A stretch of DNA of 64,000 nt from Euphorbia lathyris (GCF_963576675.1 NC_088911.1:91107256-91171255), one strand, 5' to 3'; positions 48,241-60,645 are shown, numbered from the stretch's first letter. Notes: generated by a model not told the origin, from the letters alone. A program made the numbers and translations.

Positions 48241-49203
48241 ATAACATGCCTACATTTGAAATCAATGCAATAGAAATGTCAACTTTAAATATTGACACGG
48301 ATGAAAATCCTAAACTTATACAAATTGCTCAAGAATTAACTATTGAAGAGAGGAAAGAATTTGAGAGAATAATTAAAAAATACGAAATAGTGTTTGCTTG
48401 GACGTACGAAGACATGCCGGGGATCGATCAATCAATCGTAACTCACCGTATTCCAACATACCCCGACGCTAGACCCGTGAAACAGAAACTCCGACGCATG
48501 AGGCCGGAATGGGCAGATAAAAAGTAAAGAAACAGTTAGAGGCAGGTTTTATCGAAGTAATCGACTACCCTCCATGGGTCGCCAAAGTAGTGCCAATCGC
48601 AAAGAAGGACGGTAAGGTGCGAATGTGCGTCGACTATAGAGATCTCAACAAGGCTTGAAGATGAATTCGCATTGCCTCACATCGATGTATTGATCGACAG
48701 TGCAGCATCAAGCGTCTTGCACACGAATGTGGATGGCTTCATGGGCTACATGCAGGTTCAGATGGCCGAGAAGCACAAAGCAAAGACCTCGTTCACTGCT
48801 GAGTGGGGGACATGTTGCTATAGAGTAGTGCCATTTGGTTAAAAAAAACGTCGGGGCAACTTATCAGCAAATGGCTATGGCACTGTTCCACGACATGATA
48901 CACAAAGAGGTGGAGGTCTATGTGGATGACATGATGGTCAATTCGGATACAAGAGAAGGGCACTTCGTAGCACTTGAGAAGTTTTTAGCCCGAATCGCAG
49001 AATTCAAGCTAAGGTTGAACCCGAAGAAGTGCTTCTTTGGCGTTTCGTCGGGGAAAATCCTAGGCTACGTAATCAGTAACAAGGGGATTGAGGTGGATCC
49101 CGATAAAGTGAAAGCCATACAGGAAATGCCGGCACCGAAGAATGAGAAAGAAGTGAGAGGATTCCTGGGGCAGGTTCAGTATATCAGTCGATTCATAACA
49201 TGA
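48241..49203 (+). pseudogene. Element C pol: reverse transcriptase
   Basis: Motifs in order: QELTIEERKEFERIIKKY and FAWTYEDMPGID (Tat-type RT lead-in), HRIPTYPDARPVKQKLRR, KKQLEAGFIEVIDYP, PIAKKDGKVRMCVDYRDLNK, FTAEWGTCCYRVVPFGLK, then YVDDMMVNSD (catalytic) at about 48916-48945 and NPKKCFFGV. Frameshifts near 48525 and around 48655, and again at 48839, break the frame. A TGA at 49201 stands where Arg is usual (RFIT then LTTICEP). Confidence 0.9.
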
Positions 49204-50150
49204 CTCACCACAATCTGCGAACCAATCTTTAAGCGGCCACGGAAATATCAACCCACGGTTTGGAATGATAAGTGCCAGCAAGTGTTGGAAAGTGTCCGGA
49301 CCTATTTGACTAATCCACCGGTTTTGAGGCTGCCTAAACTCGGAAAACCACTTCTCCTCTTTGTAGCGATCGAGGAGCGATCCATTGGAGCAATGTTGGC
49401 CCAGGAAGGGGACACCGGTGTGGAGCATGCGGTGTATTATCTGAGTAAGAAGTTCCTAGAATACGAGCTTAAGTATAATATGATCGAAAAGACATGCGTG
49501 GTAGTAGTATGCCTAACGAAGAAGCTGCGATACTATTTTCAGTCTTACAAAGTGATCATTATTTCCCGGATGGATCCCGTGAAGTATCTGTACCGAACTC
49601 CATCCTTAATCGGAAAGCTGGCCCGATGGTTGTTGCTTCTGTCAGAATTCGACATCGAATATGTAACGAAGAAGGTTATCAAGGGGAGAGCCGTAGCAGA
49701 ATTTCTGGCCAATCAGCCCCTAAGTGCGGAAGAAGAGGAGACGAACTATGATTTCCCCGATAAGCATTTGAGCGCCATAGAGGTTATACCGTGGAAAATG
49801 TTCTTCGACGTCGCAGTTAATTTAAGTGGAGCAAGGGTAGGAGTGTTACTTATTTCGCCAGAAGGAGAAAGGATCCCAATGGCAAAGAAGTTATCGTTCC
49901 CTCTCACTAATAATACGGCCGAGTATGAAGCGTGCGTCTACGGGTTAGAGTCTTTAGCAGCATTGGGAGCATCGTACGTTGAAATCTGGGGCGACTCAAA
50001 GCTGATTATCAAAAAAGCACAAGGAAACTGGGAAGTAAGGGAAGAAAGGTTGCGCCCATACCTAGACCAGCTGGAGGGGTTGGCATAGAGATTCAGCAAG
50101 TGCCGCTTTTATCACATACCCCGAGCACAGAACCAAGCAGCGGATGCTTT
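49204..50150 (+). pseudogene. Element C pol: RNase H plus second (dual) RNase H
   Basis: First RNase H is the RT-linked domain (PPVLRLPKLGKPLLLFVAI, GVEHAVYYLSKKFLEYE, LVWCLTKKLRYYF-like). From about 49792 a second RNase H of the RVT_3 type follows: MFFDVAVN (Asp; usual Gly is Val here), NTAEYEACVYGL (Glu), WGDSKLIIKKAQG (Asp), then HIPRAQNQAADALA. Two RNase H domains in a row are the marker of Tat elements. A TAG at 50086-50088 lies before RFSKCRF. Confidence 0.9.
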
Positions 50151-51516
50151 GGCCACCTTAGTGTCGGTGTGGGATAATCCACGGAATCTTGCCTCAAAGC
50201 CTTTGGTGCTAAAAAGGTCCCACAAATCGTGCTATGAAGATGTAATGTTGTTAGGAGTAGACGAGAAGCCTTGGTACTTCGACATTGTGAATTTCATGAA
50301 AAACGGGACTTATCCAGCAGAATCAGAACTTAGGGATCAGGCTGTGATCAGGAGGTTAGCTCATCAGTTCGTCATCCACAATGATTTGCTTTACAAAAGG
50401 CACACCGATGGATTACAATTGAGATGCTTGGACGAGGGAGAAGCCCGTGAGGCAATGGAGTCGGTACACTCAGGAATTTGTGGAGCCAATATGGGAGGAG
50501 CATTATTAGCAAAGAAAATCGTAAGGCAATGCTTCTATTGGCTCACCATGGAAAGAGATTGAAACGAATATATGAAGAAATGCCATGGTTGTCAAATCAA
50601 CGGGGATTATAACCACCTGCCAGCTATGGAACTACACATGTCGGCACCCGTTTGGCCGTTTGCAGCTTGGGGCATCGATATCGTCAGTGAGGTAAGGCTT
50701 AATGCATCTAATGGACACAATTTCATCGCAGTTGCCATTAATTACTGCACCAAGTGGGTAGAGGCAGAATCGTTTAGTAAGCTGGGATCAAAGCAGATGA
50801 GGAAGTTTATTGAAAAGCATCTAATCACCAGGTTCGGGGTGCCTCACCACATGATCACGGATAATGGGATCCAGTTTCAAGGGGAAGTGAAAAGTCTCTT
50901 CCAAGAGTACGGTATTGAGCATCATAGATCGTCTCCATATCGCCCACAAGCTAACGGGGCAGTAGAAGCGGCCAATAAGAACCTTAAGAGGATTCTCGTA
51001 AAGACAGTAGCATCGCATCAGAATTGGCACGAGCAGCTTCCGCTCGCTTTATGGGCTTATCGCATGATGGTTAGAGCGTCAACTGGGGCAACGCCGTTCT
51101 CCTTAGTATATGGGGCAGAAGCGGTTCTGCCTATTGAGGTTGAGAAGCGATCGCTGAGGATCGCGGTAGAAGTAGAGATTCCTAAAGCGAAATGGGTGAA
51201 GAAGCGTTATGAACAACTGGCATTGGTAGACGAGAAGAGGATGGAGGCCCTTTACCACATACAGCTATATCAAAAGAGGATGGCCCGGGCTTTCAACGAA
51301 AGGGTTAAGGTCAGTCCTATCAAAGAAGGAGACATGGTCCTGAAACAGATCCGAATGACGCGCACCGACCCTAGGGGTAAGTTTAGGCCAAACTGGAAAG
51401 GACCGTTTCTTGTGAAGAAGATCCTAAGCAAAGGGGAGGTGAAACTAACCACGATGGATGGCATTGAGTTCTCCGAACCTACCAATCTGGATAGGCTTAA
51501 GAAATACTTTTCGTAA
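50151..51516 (+). pseudogene. Element C pol: integrase
   Basis: Zinc domain HxxxH..CxxC: ESVHSGICG then KKCHGCQI; a TGA at 50560 lies between them where Trp is likely. The catalytic core has WGIDIVSE (Asp, about 50677), MITDNGIQF (Asp, about 50860) and NGAVEAANK (Glu, about 50965), giving D-D-35-E spacing. Then a TPFSLVYGAEAVLP block and a C-terminal domain ending KGEVKLTTMDGIEF and LKKYFS before TAA at 51514. Integrase joins cDNA to chromosomal DNA. From 50572 the frame is fully open. Confidence 0.9.
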
Positions 51517-51967
51517 AAAAAAAGAAATAAAAATTCCTGATAGGTTGAAAACCCGCAAAGGGCGATCTATGCAACAATAAGGGACATCCCAATGAGTGAA
51601 AACCCAAGAGGGCGCTCATTTGAAAATTCCGGGATAATAAAAGGAGAGTTGAAAAATCGCTGGGACCTGAAAACCGAAAAAAGGCGGGTCCTGGTAACAA
51701 TAGTTATATCTTGAGCAATTATGGAAATAATGTGTAAGTGGCTAAGTATTTCTGTTGCTTGTAAATAAATAAAGGCATGAATATATTCGAAGAGAATGTT
51801 TGAAATGATTATGATCGACTGAATGCATGGTATTACAAGTCATGAGTTATACATTTCTTTTCCCCCACCACCAAATAAAAAGCCTACACAAACATCTTTT
51901 TCACATATACCCACTATACATCACGGTAGTACTAATAAAGTTGTAAACCAAAACAACGACAGGACTA
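51517..51967 (+). other. 3' untranslated region of element C, first part
   Basis: Contains repeated short phrases ttgaaaacccgcaaagggcg and gtgaaaacccaagagggcg, common just after pol in plant Tat elements. No ORF is supported. Confidence 0.5.
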
Positions 51968-52416
51968 TCAAGGAGGAGGAACCCCAAAGTCCCAAAAGCC
52001 CTCAAGCGAATCAATGCCTCTGAAGTAAGGTGCCCACTCCTCGGCTAAGGCCTCCTCGGCAACCCGATGACCCTTTACCGCAATCCGCAAACTCTCCTCA
52101 ATAGCTCGCTGGACCTCTATATCCACACGGCTCCTCTCCTCAGTTGCCTGGCCTCGCTCCTCCTAGCTGGAGCACTCATCCTCCATCTCTCGATAACGAT
52201 GTATGATCTGAGCGTCATCATTCCGTAGTGACTCTCCTCGCCCGGCCGCCACGCCCTCTTGTACTCTTCGGCCCATAGAATGGAGGCCTCCCTGTAAAGA
52301 AAAATAGGAGGGAAGCAATGTAAAAAAGGAGAAAGAAAAAAAAAGAGAAAATATATATACATTCATTCATAATCATGTGCATACATATCACTACACTAGG
52401 TTATACAATACTCACC
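51968..52416 (-). pseudogene. Possible spliced antisense ORF of element C
   Basis: On the minus strand an exon ending at donor 52416 (catctg/gtgagtat) and an exon from 52291 (acceptor tttctttacag) to TGA at 51968-51970 keep one frame: VELSKYFCVRLDLSHAHHL, then a basic/acidic part ending RGIDSLEGFWDFGVPPP. The intron (52292-52415) has a pyrimidine-rich 3' end. A TAG (Gln-like) after EDECSS and another TAG upstream of the first exon break it. Antisense ORFs between pol and 3' LTR have been reported in some Tat-lineage elements; whether this is the same one is inference. Confidence 0.35.
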
Positions 52417-52526
52417 AGATGATGGGCGTGACTTAAGTCAAGCCGCACACAGAAATACTTGGATAGCTCCACGAAATTTGTGCAAGTCTAGGCAGGCTTC
52501 GATAGGCAAATTAGGATTCGATCTAT

Positions 52527-52828
52527 GGGCACAGGCCCCAGTACGGACTGCGGTCTCCGGCATTATCAATGGGCACAGGCCCCGCTACGGACTGCGGTCT
52601 ATGGCATCATCAATGGGCACAGGCCCTGCTACGGACTGCGGTCTACGACATTATCAATGGGCACAGGCCCCGCTACGGACTGCGGTCTATGGCATTATCA
52701 ATGGGCACAGGCCCCGCTACGGACTGCGGTCTATGGCATTATCAATTGGCACAGGCCCCGCTACGGACTGCGGTCTACGGTATTATCAATGGGCACAGGC
52801 CCCGCTACGGACTCTAGTCTACGGCATG
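52527..52828 (+). repeat. Tandem repeat block 1 in C (44 bp x 7)
   Basis: Unit gggcacaggccccgctacgg + actgcggtctatggcattat + caat, with starts at 52527, 52571, 52615, 52659, 52703, 52747 and 52791. Units are nearly identical. A long false ORF arises because 44 x 3 keeps frames open. Confidence 0.95.
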
Positions 52829-52966
52829 AAGCGACTGCAGTCACAAACTCTCGAACGAGTGATAAAGCCCAAATATCAAAGCGACTGCGGTCAAAACCTC
52901 TTGGACGAGGTCTCAATTCCAACTCTCGGACGAGTAATAAAGCCCAACTATCATCAACGAAGAGCA
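52829..52966 (+). repeat. Irregular repeats linking blocks 1 and 2
   Basis: Recurring aagcgactgcggtc, actctcgaacgagt and taataaagcccaa phrases in two or three imperfect copies. Confidence 0.6.
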
Positions 52967-53341
52967 CCTGCGATCGATGTAGAGATTAAGGTCGAACGGT
53001 TAATTTGGAGATATGAGAAACAAGCAAACGCCTGCGATCGATGTATAGATTAGGGTCAGATGTTCGATTTGGAGATCTGCAATACAAGGAAACGCCTGCG
53101 ATAGATGTAGAGATTAGGGTCGAACGATGGATTTGGAGATATGCAAACGAAAGGACGCCTGCGATCGATGTATAGATTAGGGTCGGATGTTCGATTTGGA
53201 GGTCTGCAATACATGAAAACGCCTGCGATCGATGTAGAGATTAGGGTCGAACGATGGATGTGGAGATACGCAAACGAAAGGACATCTGCGATCGATGTGG
53301 AGATTAGGGTTGAATGATTAATTTCAAAACGAAAGAGTACA
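52967..53341 (+). repeat. Tandem repeat block 2 in C (63-64 bp x 6, dimeric)
   Basis: Six units starting cctgcgatcgatgta. Units alternate between two types, one with gagattagggtcgaacgatgg and the other with tagattagggtcggatgttc, so the higher-order unit is about 127 bp. Confidence 0.85.
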
Positions 53342-53680
53342 TGCGGTCGAAATAAAGACTAGGGTCGCTAGAAAAAGCAACTTTACCTGCGGTCGAGATA
53401 AAGACTAGGGTCGCTAGAAAAAGCAACTTTACCTGCGGTCGAGATAAAGACTAGGGTCGCTAGAAAAAGCAACTTTACCTGCGGTCGATGTGAAGACTAG
53501 GGTCGCTAGAAAAAACCATTTACCTGCGGTCGATTTAGACTAGGGTCGCTAGAAAAAGCTATTTACTTGCGGTCGATTTAGAATAGGGTCGCTAGAAAAA
53601 GCCATTTACCTGCGGTCGATTTAGACTAGGGTTGCTAGAAAGAGCCATTTTACCTGCGGTCGATTTAGAGACTAGGGGCC
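53342..53680 (+). repeat. Tandem repeat block 3 in C (46 to ~42 bp x 8)
   Basis: Unit tgcggtcgagataaagacta + gggtcgctagaaaaagcaac + tttacc, the later copies shortened to about 42 bp (gatttagactagggtcgcta). The core tgcggtcgat..agactagggtcg is shared with block 2. Confidence 0.9.
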
Positions 53681-53907
53681 CCAGAAGGAGCGTTCGCCGG
53701 CAGCCGATTCAGAGGCAAGGACAGGACAGCCAAAGTGAAGATTGAAGACAAGATAGGAACTTGCGACATGGAGATCAGGTATTTCTCCTCACACTCTATA
53801 GGTGTCTTTTACTTTAATATATTTCGCATTGCATGTGTTGCATTCATAAAAAAGTTTTTTTTCAAAAACCACACATGTCACTGTCAAAAATAGAAAGTAG
53901 GGGCAAC
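53681..53907 (+). promoter_or_regulatory. End of 3' region and polypurine tract of C
   Basis: The last bases before the 3' LTR read agaaagtaggggcaac (53892-53907), a purine-rich tract expected to prime plus-strand synthesis. The preceding 200 bp are non-coding. Confidence 0.6.
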
Positions 53908-56900
53908 TGTAGACACCGGGGTCGGAGGACCAATGAAGAAAAATTATAAAAAGGGATCCAAATCAGTCGATTGAAATAAATGATGAGTCAATAAAAATAA
54001 TAATGAAAAAAAAACGTTGTTCGAAGGAACCATGGAGACCAGTTTGATCGAATTCGGAAATCGAATCGAGATGACGGGCGAATCGGTTCCGCGAGTGAAA
54101 TCTTAAATCATCTCGCCGAGTTCGGGGTATTTCACACCCTTTTCTTACTAATTTTATTATTAATAAAATCTCGGGATGATAGAGGGTTTTATTTTGGTAT
54201 TCGAGCAATCCAAAGAATATATATATATATATATATGGTTTTGTAAAAGGATCAATTTTATAAAAGCTAATAAAATCGGTTTTGACGAAAATCAATCGTT
54301 ATTGATTTTGGTTGTTTTTAGATGTATTTTATTTAGTTAAACTTATTTATTTTTTTAGTATATATAAACGCGGCCCCGTCGGGGCCGGTATTTACGTCAC
54401 GGGCCGTTGGACGGCCCGTGACGAGGCCCAGCCCTCCCTGCACTTGGCCGAATGCCAAGTGCATTTGTTAGCTTTTATTTAAAAAAAAATAAAAAAAAAT
54501 GAAATAACAAATAATAAGGATAATGATAATAATAATAATCATAACAATAAAGCCATCTAGCTTACCTTTGGTTCCAAGTTGGCTTGGAGCCAAAAATAAA
54601 TTATGTTTGGGGCTCTATATGCCTATAAATAGGATGGAGTCCCAAGGCATTAGGGAGGAAGAAAAAAACCCGAACCCCTGGAGAAATTCGACGAGATCCG
54701 AATTCGCCCAAAAACCCAAAAAACCGACTCAAAACACTATCAATCGACTTGATTTGGCATCTCCATTACCGATTGAGAGGTAATAATCCGAGGAACTAGA
54801 CCCGTTTACTCTTTCATTTCATTCTTTATTACGTTTTTATTGTTTAGATCTACTCCTTTACTCTTTTATTTGCACTTTTATTGCTTAAACTTGTCAAATT
54901 AATTTTCTTCTTTCATTCTACAAACACTTGAGTTTGGATCTAAAATAAAACCTCGTTTTATGTCCCAATACGAACCGTGACCCCATTTAGGGGTAGTTCG
55001 GGACTAAAACGTTGTAGATCTAGATTTAGAAAATGTTTTAATTAACGTTTTAAAATAAAACATCGTTTTGGGAGTTTTCGTTATAGACTATGACCCGATT
55101 CGGGTAGTTCGGAGGCCAAAAATGATAGAATAGATTAGATCTAAAGCTTTTGAATAAATCTGGAAACTGTTAAGAGCTATTTCTGTAATTTCACTTTTTC
55201 TGTCGGTAAAGGGGTTTACCGACGGATTTTCCGTCGGTAAAGCTGCTGGAATTCGGAAAAAATGCCTTTTTAACCCTTTTTCTTAACTTTTTGATATTTG
55301 GTCCCTAATATATGTATATATAATTATGTAATTATTTTATTAAAATCATTTTGGGGTATATAACTAATAATTATCTATTATATATTTACTCATTTTGTGT
55401 TTGGGTATTATTTATATTAATCTAACTTTGTAAAAAAATATATATGTATATATAGGTTTTCTTTAAACCCATTCAAGCTATATCTAATTATTATTTTTGT
55501 GGATCATTTGCTTGGTCCATTTGGGATGATTTATAAATGCTTTTGGGTTATTAGATATTATTTTGGGTATTGATATTGGGATGTACTTTTAGGTGGGTTA
55601 ATTTCCGTATAGCTATTGTGTAAAAACTAATTTGGGGTTAAATGTTATTTTCTCATTCATGAACTTTATTCATTATTTTTACATATTTTGAATTAGGATA
55701 AAAAGTATACTATACTTAGTGTTATTTTCCTTTTTATTAGCATATATCAATAACTATAGTACATATTATGTTTTTACCTTATTTTTAATCTATAGGTGTA
55801 ATCACCATCTTTTACTAAAAAGGTATATATATGTATATATTCCTTTTTTATTCTTTAGACATTTATATGTATATTTTAAATGGGTTTTGTTTGGTAATTG
55901 TGATTTAATTTGTTGTGATTATGATAAGTAAAGATTCAATTGAGTGAAAAAAGGGGAAAATAAACCACAAAAAGAGATTTCAATTTGGTTATTCAAACTA
56001 AAGTTTTTCTAGATATTCTTAAAGTGTAAATAAAAGGCTTTTCATCATTTCAAACGATTTCCTAAAACATCACGTTTTAAAACCTTAATTCGTTCCAACG
56101 ACGGATTAAGTGAACCTTGTAATTAAAACCGTTTCTTAAATTGTACATAATGGAGTTTTGAATCGTTTTCTTATCCAAATGATTTTGTACAAAAATAAAT
56201 GGACTTGTATGCTTAATCACGTTTTCTTGTTAAAGCTTTTTATCTCACACTTTCAAACACTCGAATCGTTCCAACGGCGATTCGAGTCGATATCATGTAA
56301 ATTAACGGGGTTTTGAAACGTACCTAAATCGTTCCAACGGTGATTAAGGTACGAACCATGTAAATAAACTCGTTTTGTGGAATGAGCTTAGCTTAGAGTT
56401 AGTGTATAATATGAAGTATAAATCACACTGTAAAAAATCAATTCTCTCTTCTCCCCCTCTCTCTCCTGTATACTTTAAATTTATGCAAAATGGGTGATTC
56501 TTTACTAAAATGGCTTTCAATAACATGCTCAAAACGGTTTTCAAAGCGAGAAAGAAAAGGTTTCAAATGAATTTTAAACTTAAAGAAATATGCGATTAGT
56601 CCGTTATCGCCTAACACGCTGAGTAGGAGGCCGGTGGTTCATAACCGGGCGATGTCGGGGTGCCTAGTAGCCTTTCTCCGGAAAGGAGCTAGCCTTCTCG
56701 GCTCGTACCTAAGTTTCCCGAACCCTCACCGGTCTCCCGCAAGGGATCGGTGTTCATTTTCCCATTCGTGGGTGGCGACTCTTCCATAGTCTGAGCTCCG
56801 GTCCTGCCGAGCAGCTTGATTCCATGATTGGTTGCTTTCGGCGCCAATCACCGCTTACGTCGCCATGAGGTGTCCACCCCCCGGTCCGCCCGGGCGAGGC

Positions 56901-56921
56901 CGTTCGGCACCTTGTCTAACA
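53908..56921 (+). repeat. 3' LTR of gypsy element C
   Basis: 3014 bp, homologous to 39351-42429. It is shorter mainly because parts of the hairpin array are missing (54368-54468). The TATA box is at 54622-54631. Confidence 0.95.
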
Positions 56922-56926
56922 ACGGG

Positions 56927-58024
56927 TTTCCTACCAACGAACAATTCATATGGTGTGGAACTAGCGGATTTAGTTGGTACTCGGTTCAGGGTGAAGAGGG
57001 CAGTTTCTAAGGCATAGCCCCATAACGTCTTTGGAAGTAAGGCCATGCTCATCATGGATCGTACCATATCCAATAGGGTACGGTTCCTCCTCTCGGATAC
57101 ACCATTGTGTTGTGGTGTATAGGGAGGTGTCCATTGTGAGCATATCCCACATTCAGTTAGATAATTCAGATAATCATCCGAAAAATATTCGCCACCTCGA
57201 TCGGATCGAAGCGTCTTTATTTTCTTTCCTAATTGATTTTCCACTTCATTCTTGAAGCATTTGAACTTGTCAAAAGCTTCTGATTTGTGCCTCATCAAGT
57301 AGATGTAACCATATCGAGTATGGTCATCTATGAAGCTTATGAAGTATCTGAATCCTCCTCTTGATTGGACCGATATAGGACCGCATACATCTGAATGAAT
57401 GAGTCCTAGAGTGTCTGATACACGCTCACCTTTATTGCTAAAGGGTGTCTTTGTCATTTTACCTTTTAAACATGATTCGCATGTTTCCAATGATTCAGGA
57501 TCGATTGGATCTATAAGCCCATCTGAATGTAGCTTTAGCATACGTCTCTTGTTTATATGGCCTAAACGACAATGCCACAAGTAAGTTGAATTATCTAGCT
57601 TATGTCTTTTGGTATCAATTGCAAAAGCAGGAATTTTGTTATCTAACACATAAATCCCATTTTGTGAAATTCCTGAAAAATAAAAGATCGAATCTTTATA
57701 AAAATTGCAACTCTTGTCTTTTATTGAAATATGAAAACCGTCGTCAACAAGACGGCTAATAGAAATAATGTTACGAGACATCTCAGGAACGTATAAACAA
57801 TTCCTTAATTCTATTACAAGCCCGGAGGGCAAATGTAAAACATAATCTCCAATTGTGAGGGTGGCAACTCTTGCTCCATTTCCCACTCGCAAGTTTATGC
57901 TTCCTTTCTTTAGTTCCTCGGTCTGTTTTAGCTCCTGCATATTTGTACAAATATGAGATCCACATCCGGTATCAAGTACCCAAGATTCAGACTGTGAAAC
58001 TGTATTTATTTCAATATAAAACAT
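56927..58024 (-). pseudogene. Element B pol, 5' part: protease and integrase
   Basis: Starts in frame after gag: SWVLDTGCGSHIC holds the D-T-G of the aspartic protease; then GAG-pre-integrase with LWHCRLGHINKRRM and CESCLKGKMTKTPF (zinc ligands H, H, C, C), and the integrase core LIHSDVCGP (Asp), TLRSDRGGEY (Asp), NGVSERRNRTLLDM (Glu). The frame runs open until element C enters after LFVGRKPV, about 56927, and resumes at 39350. Protease cleaves the polyprotein; integrase inserts the cDNA. Confidence 0.9.
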
Positions 58025-58882
58025 ACCAGATGTAGAAGCACCGCCTTTTCCCTTCTAGAAGGTGGCTAGATACTCCTTGCAGTTTCTCTTCCAATGCCCC
58101 AAGTCACCACAATAGTAGCACTTTCCTTTGGGCTTCTTTGGTTCCTTTCCCTTCGTTTCGGTGAGCACAGCCCCCTTGCTTTTATCAAGATGGTTTGGAT
58201 TGGGAGAGACCCCTTTCCTTTTTCTCGATCCTTCAATAGCAAGGGCCAGTATCTCCTCGTTTTCTTTTATAATGGGCTCGACTGACTCGAGCATATGTGC
58301 AAGCTCTACAAGAGAGGCTTGCAAGCCACTCATTTGGTAGTTCATTATGAACTGTGAGTAACTCTCGGGGAGGGACTGAAGAAGTAAGTTTTCACTTAGT
58401 TTATGGTCCATCGCATCTCCAATACTAGAAAACTTGGTGATAAGGCTGATCATCTTTGCACAATGTGCCATTACAGATGTGCCCACCTACATCTTGCTTT
58501 TATATAACTCCTTGGTTATTTCGAAGCGTTCGCACCGAGTTTCATTCACAAATAACTCTTTGAGGTGCTTGACCATGGAATAGGCATCCATATCTGAATG
58601 TAGTTGCCTTTTAACTTCCGGTGTCAGAGATGCAAGTATGATATCTCCCGTTTGATCATCATCAGATTTATGCTTCAAGTAAGCATAGAATTCTTGGTAG
58701 GGAGCATCATCAGTTGGGTAAGGGGGTATCGGTGTATCAAGTACATACCCTTTCCTCTCGAACTTCAAAACAATTTTGAGGTTACGAAACCAGTCGGTGA
58801 AGTTTGAACCATTCAATTTGTTATCGGTAAGGATGTAACGCAGATCGGTGTTAGTCATGATTTTAAGAGTGTGTTTAAACAA
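58025..58882 (-). pseudogene. Element B gag (UBN2-type) with zinc knuckle
   Basis: By comparison with A the real start is MTNTDLRYILTDNKLNGSNF at 58858, not the Met at 58882. Gag helical domain (FTDWFRNLKIVLKFERKGY, VKHLKELFVNETRCERFEI), then a basic linker and an intact zinc knuckle CYYCGDLGHWKRNC. Stops: TAG at 58487-58489 (Gln in A) and TAG at 58055-58057 (CAG in A), both in an otherwise continuous gag-pol frame. Confidence 0.9.
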
Positions 58883-60630
58883 AACCTGAGAGTGAGGAAG
58901 AGTAAACGTATGTCATTCATTTGCTTTAAAGTATAACAATCTAAAATTATAGGCCTTTTAATTTATTTCAGATTGCTCCCACTATTTTGCCAAATTAATA
59001 GCCCTCCATATTAATTCGAAGAATTTCACAAATCCTTTAGTGAGCTAGGATCCTAACTCCTGAGATTTCGCCTTGAGTTTGCTCAACAAGCTAGTCTCAT
59101 TTGTTAGGTAGATTCATGTAATCAATCACATCTCGAATGTGACTCCTAGGTTATTGGGTTACTAACCACATTAGTAACTAATATGCTACTCATATTAATC
59201 CCAACCATATTGCCCATTAGTTTATGACAACATGAGTTTGCTCATCCAATTATCATAATCTAATTTAAGTATTACCCCATATTCATGAAAAAAAAACGAT
59301 TTTCGATAATTCAGGTGTTACCATAAGACCCCGAGCTTGAGTTTTCTCAACAACCCAAAGGCCCCCAGTACTGCCGGCTGAATTATAATATTAGGGAGGG
59401 GCAACCGATTTTAATAACTTACTTATTTACTTAACTTTTTAACGAGGGATTTTATTTAAGTCTCATAATCTAACTTAGTCTTGATTTGCTTTAGCATACA
59501 TCAGACACATACATTCACATACATTGGCGTTATGGACATATCATCTAAATTATTCCGTCGAGCCAAAGACGGAATAAAAGGGCAAACCTAAGGAAATACT
59601 AACTATTACATATTTCTCTTTAGGTCCTCCGTCTTCTCCATGGCGCCTTGAAATTACATATTAATTTCTATACTACTATAAGAAAACTTCAATTGAATTG
59701 AAGGGAATCAGATGAGAGGAGAAATTACAATAGATAGTAGAAAGGCAGCACGCGCATGCCCTATTTCAAAAATACCAAAAGACTAAAAGAGGGTCCAAAT
59801 ATGTCCATAACTCCAAACATGCATAGACTCAATTAAATAAATTTAATTGGTTGATTACATAACTGTCTTATGTAATATTTAGGTTAATCACATTAACTCG
59901 TCAAATTAACTTTCATCCAAATTTACTTCTAATCGTTTTGTATCTTTATATTAATTCTTAGATTAATATAACCATATAAAACGTCGATTATGCATGTCCC
60001 AATTATTTTGATTTCAATTCATTTAACGCTTTGATTTACAACTTGGTAAAAACAAACTTTTAAACGAATTTTTCATTCGATAATCAAAACAGAAAAACTA
60101 TTAATTTCCGAAACATATATTTATATATACAAGTTATATTCAAGCCGATTTTAACGATTAAAATCAAGTGGGATTCGGGCCGGGGGCCCGAAGCCGGGCT
60201 GCTGTCGCGAGGCAGCAGCCGCGCGACGGCGGCTGGTCGCGCCGTGAGGCGCGACCCGAGCCGCTGTCGTATTTAATTTTTTTTTAATATAAAACATATA
60301 TATGTATATATATATCAGATTTTAAAACGGTTTTAAAAACGATTTTCAGAAATAGGAAAAACTACAATAGATTTCCGTTTTATCTTTTAGAATTAATAAA
60401 ACTAATTTTATTAACCTAACTATAAAACTAATAGATTTTGTTATAATGATTATCAACCGAAATAATTAGGAACATACGCATAATCTATTTTAATTAACAA
60501 TTAATTAAAATTTATTTATCTTTAGAATTAATTAATCAAACAATTTGTTAATTAACCCTAACCATAAATATTTATTCAATCCTATTGAAAAACTTCTAAA
60601 TTTTCATATATGAAATAACGGATTTAACGA
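58883..60630 (-). other. 5' leader of element B with GC-rich island
   Basis: Homologous to 26402-28232 of A. AT-rich apart from a GC-rich palindromic stretch at 60174-60270 (gctgctgtcgcgaggcagca, gtcgcgccgtgaggcgcgac). No ORF. Confidence 0.7.
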
Positions 60631-60644
60631 TGGCTCTGATACCA
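60631..60644 (-). promoter_or_regulatory. Primer-binding site of element B (initiator Met tRNA)
   Basis: TGGTATCAGAGCCA on the minus strand, one base from the LTR end at 60646; identical to the site in A. Confidence 0.85.
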
Positions 60645-60645
60645 C

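Larger units (their letters stand above)
39351..56921 (+). mobile_element. Ty3/gypsy Tat-type element C, nested in B
   Basis: LTRs at 39351-42429 and 53908-56921 (TGTAGACACC to GTCTAACA) and a perfect target duplication ACGGG at 39346-39350 and 56922-56926. The primer-binding site TGGCGACTCTGTTGGGGA matches the Arg-tRNA-type site used by plant Tat/Ogre elements. Pol has RT, RNase H, a second RNase H and integrase, the two-RNase-H layout of Tat elements. There is a long 3' untranslated region with tandem repeats and a polypurine tract. The gag region has several stops, mostly TAG. It is larger than a usual gypsy element because of long LTRs, a repeated gag and a solo LTR insertion. Confidence 0.95.

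Noticed and set aside
52478..53053. Long plus-strand ORFs (up to 191 codons) over the tandem repeats
   Set aside because: They exist because the 44 bp and 63 bp units lack stops in several frames; all three frames are open together and no domain is seen.
52527..53680. Regularly spaced repeats resembling a CRISPR array
   Set aside because: Units are contiguous with no unique spacers and the region is inside a plant retrotransposon.
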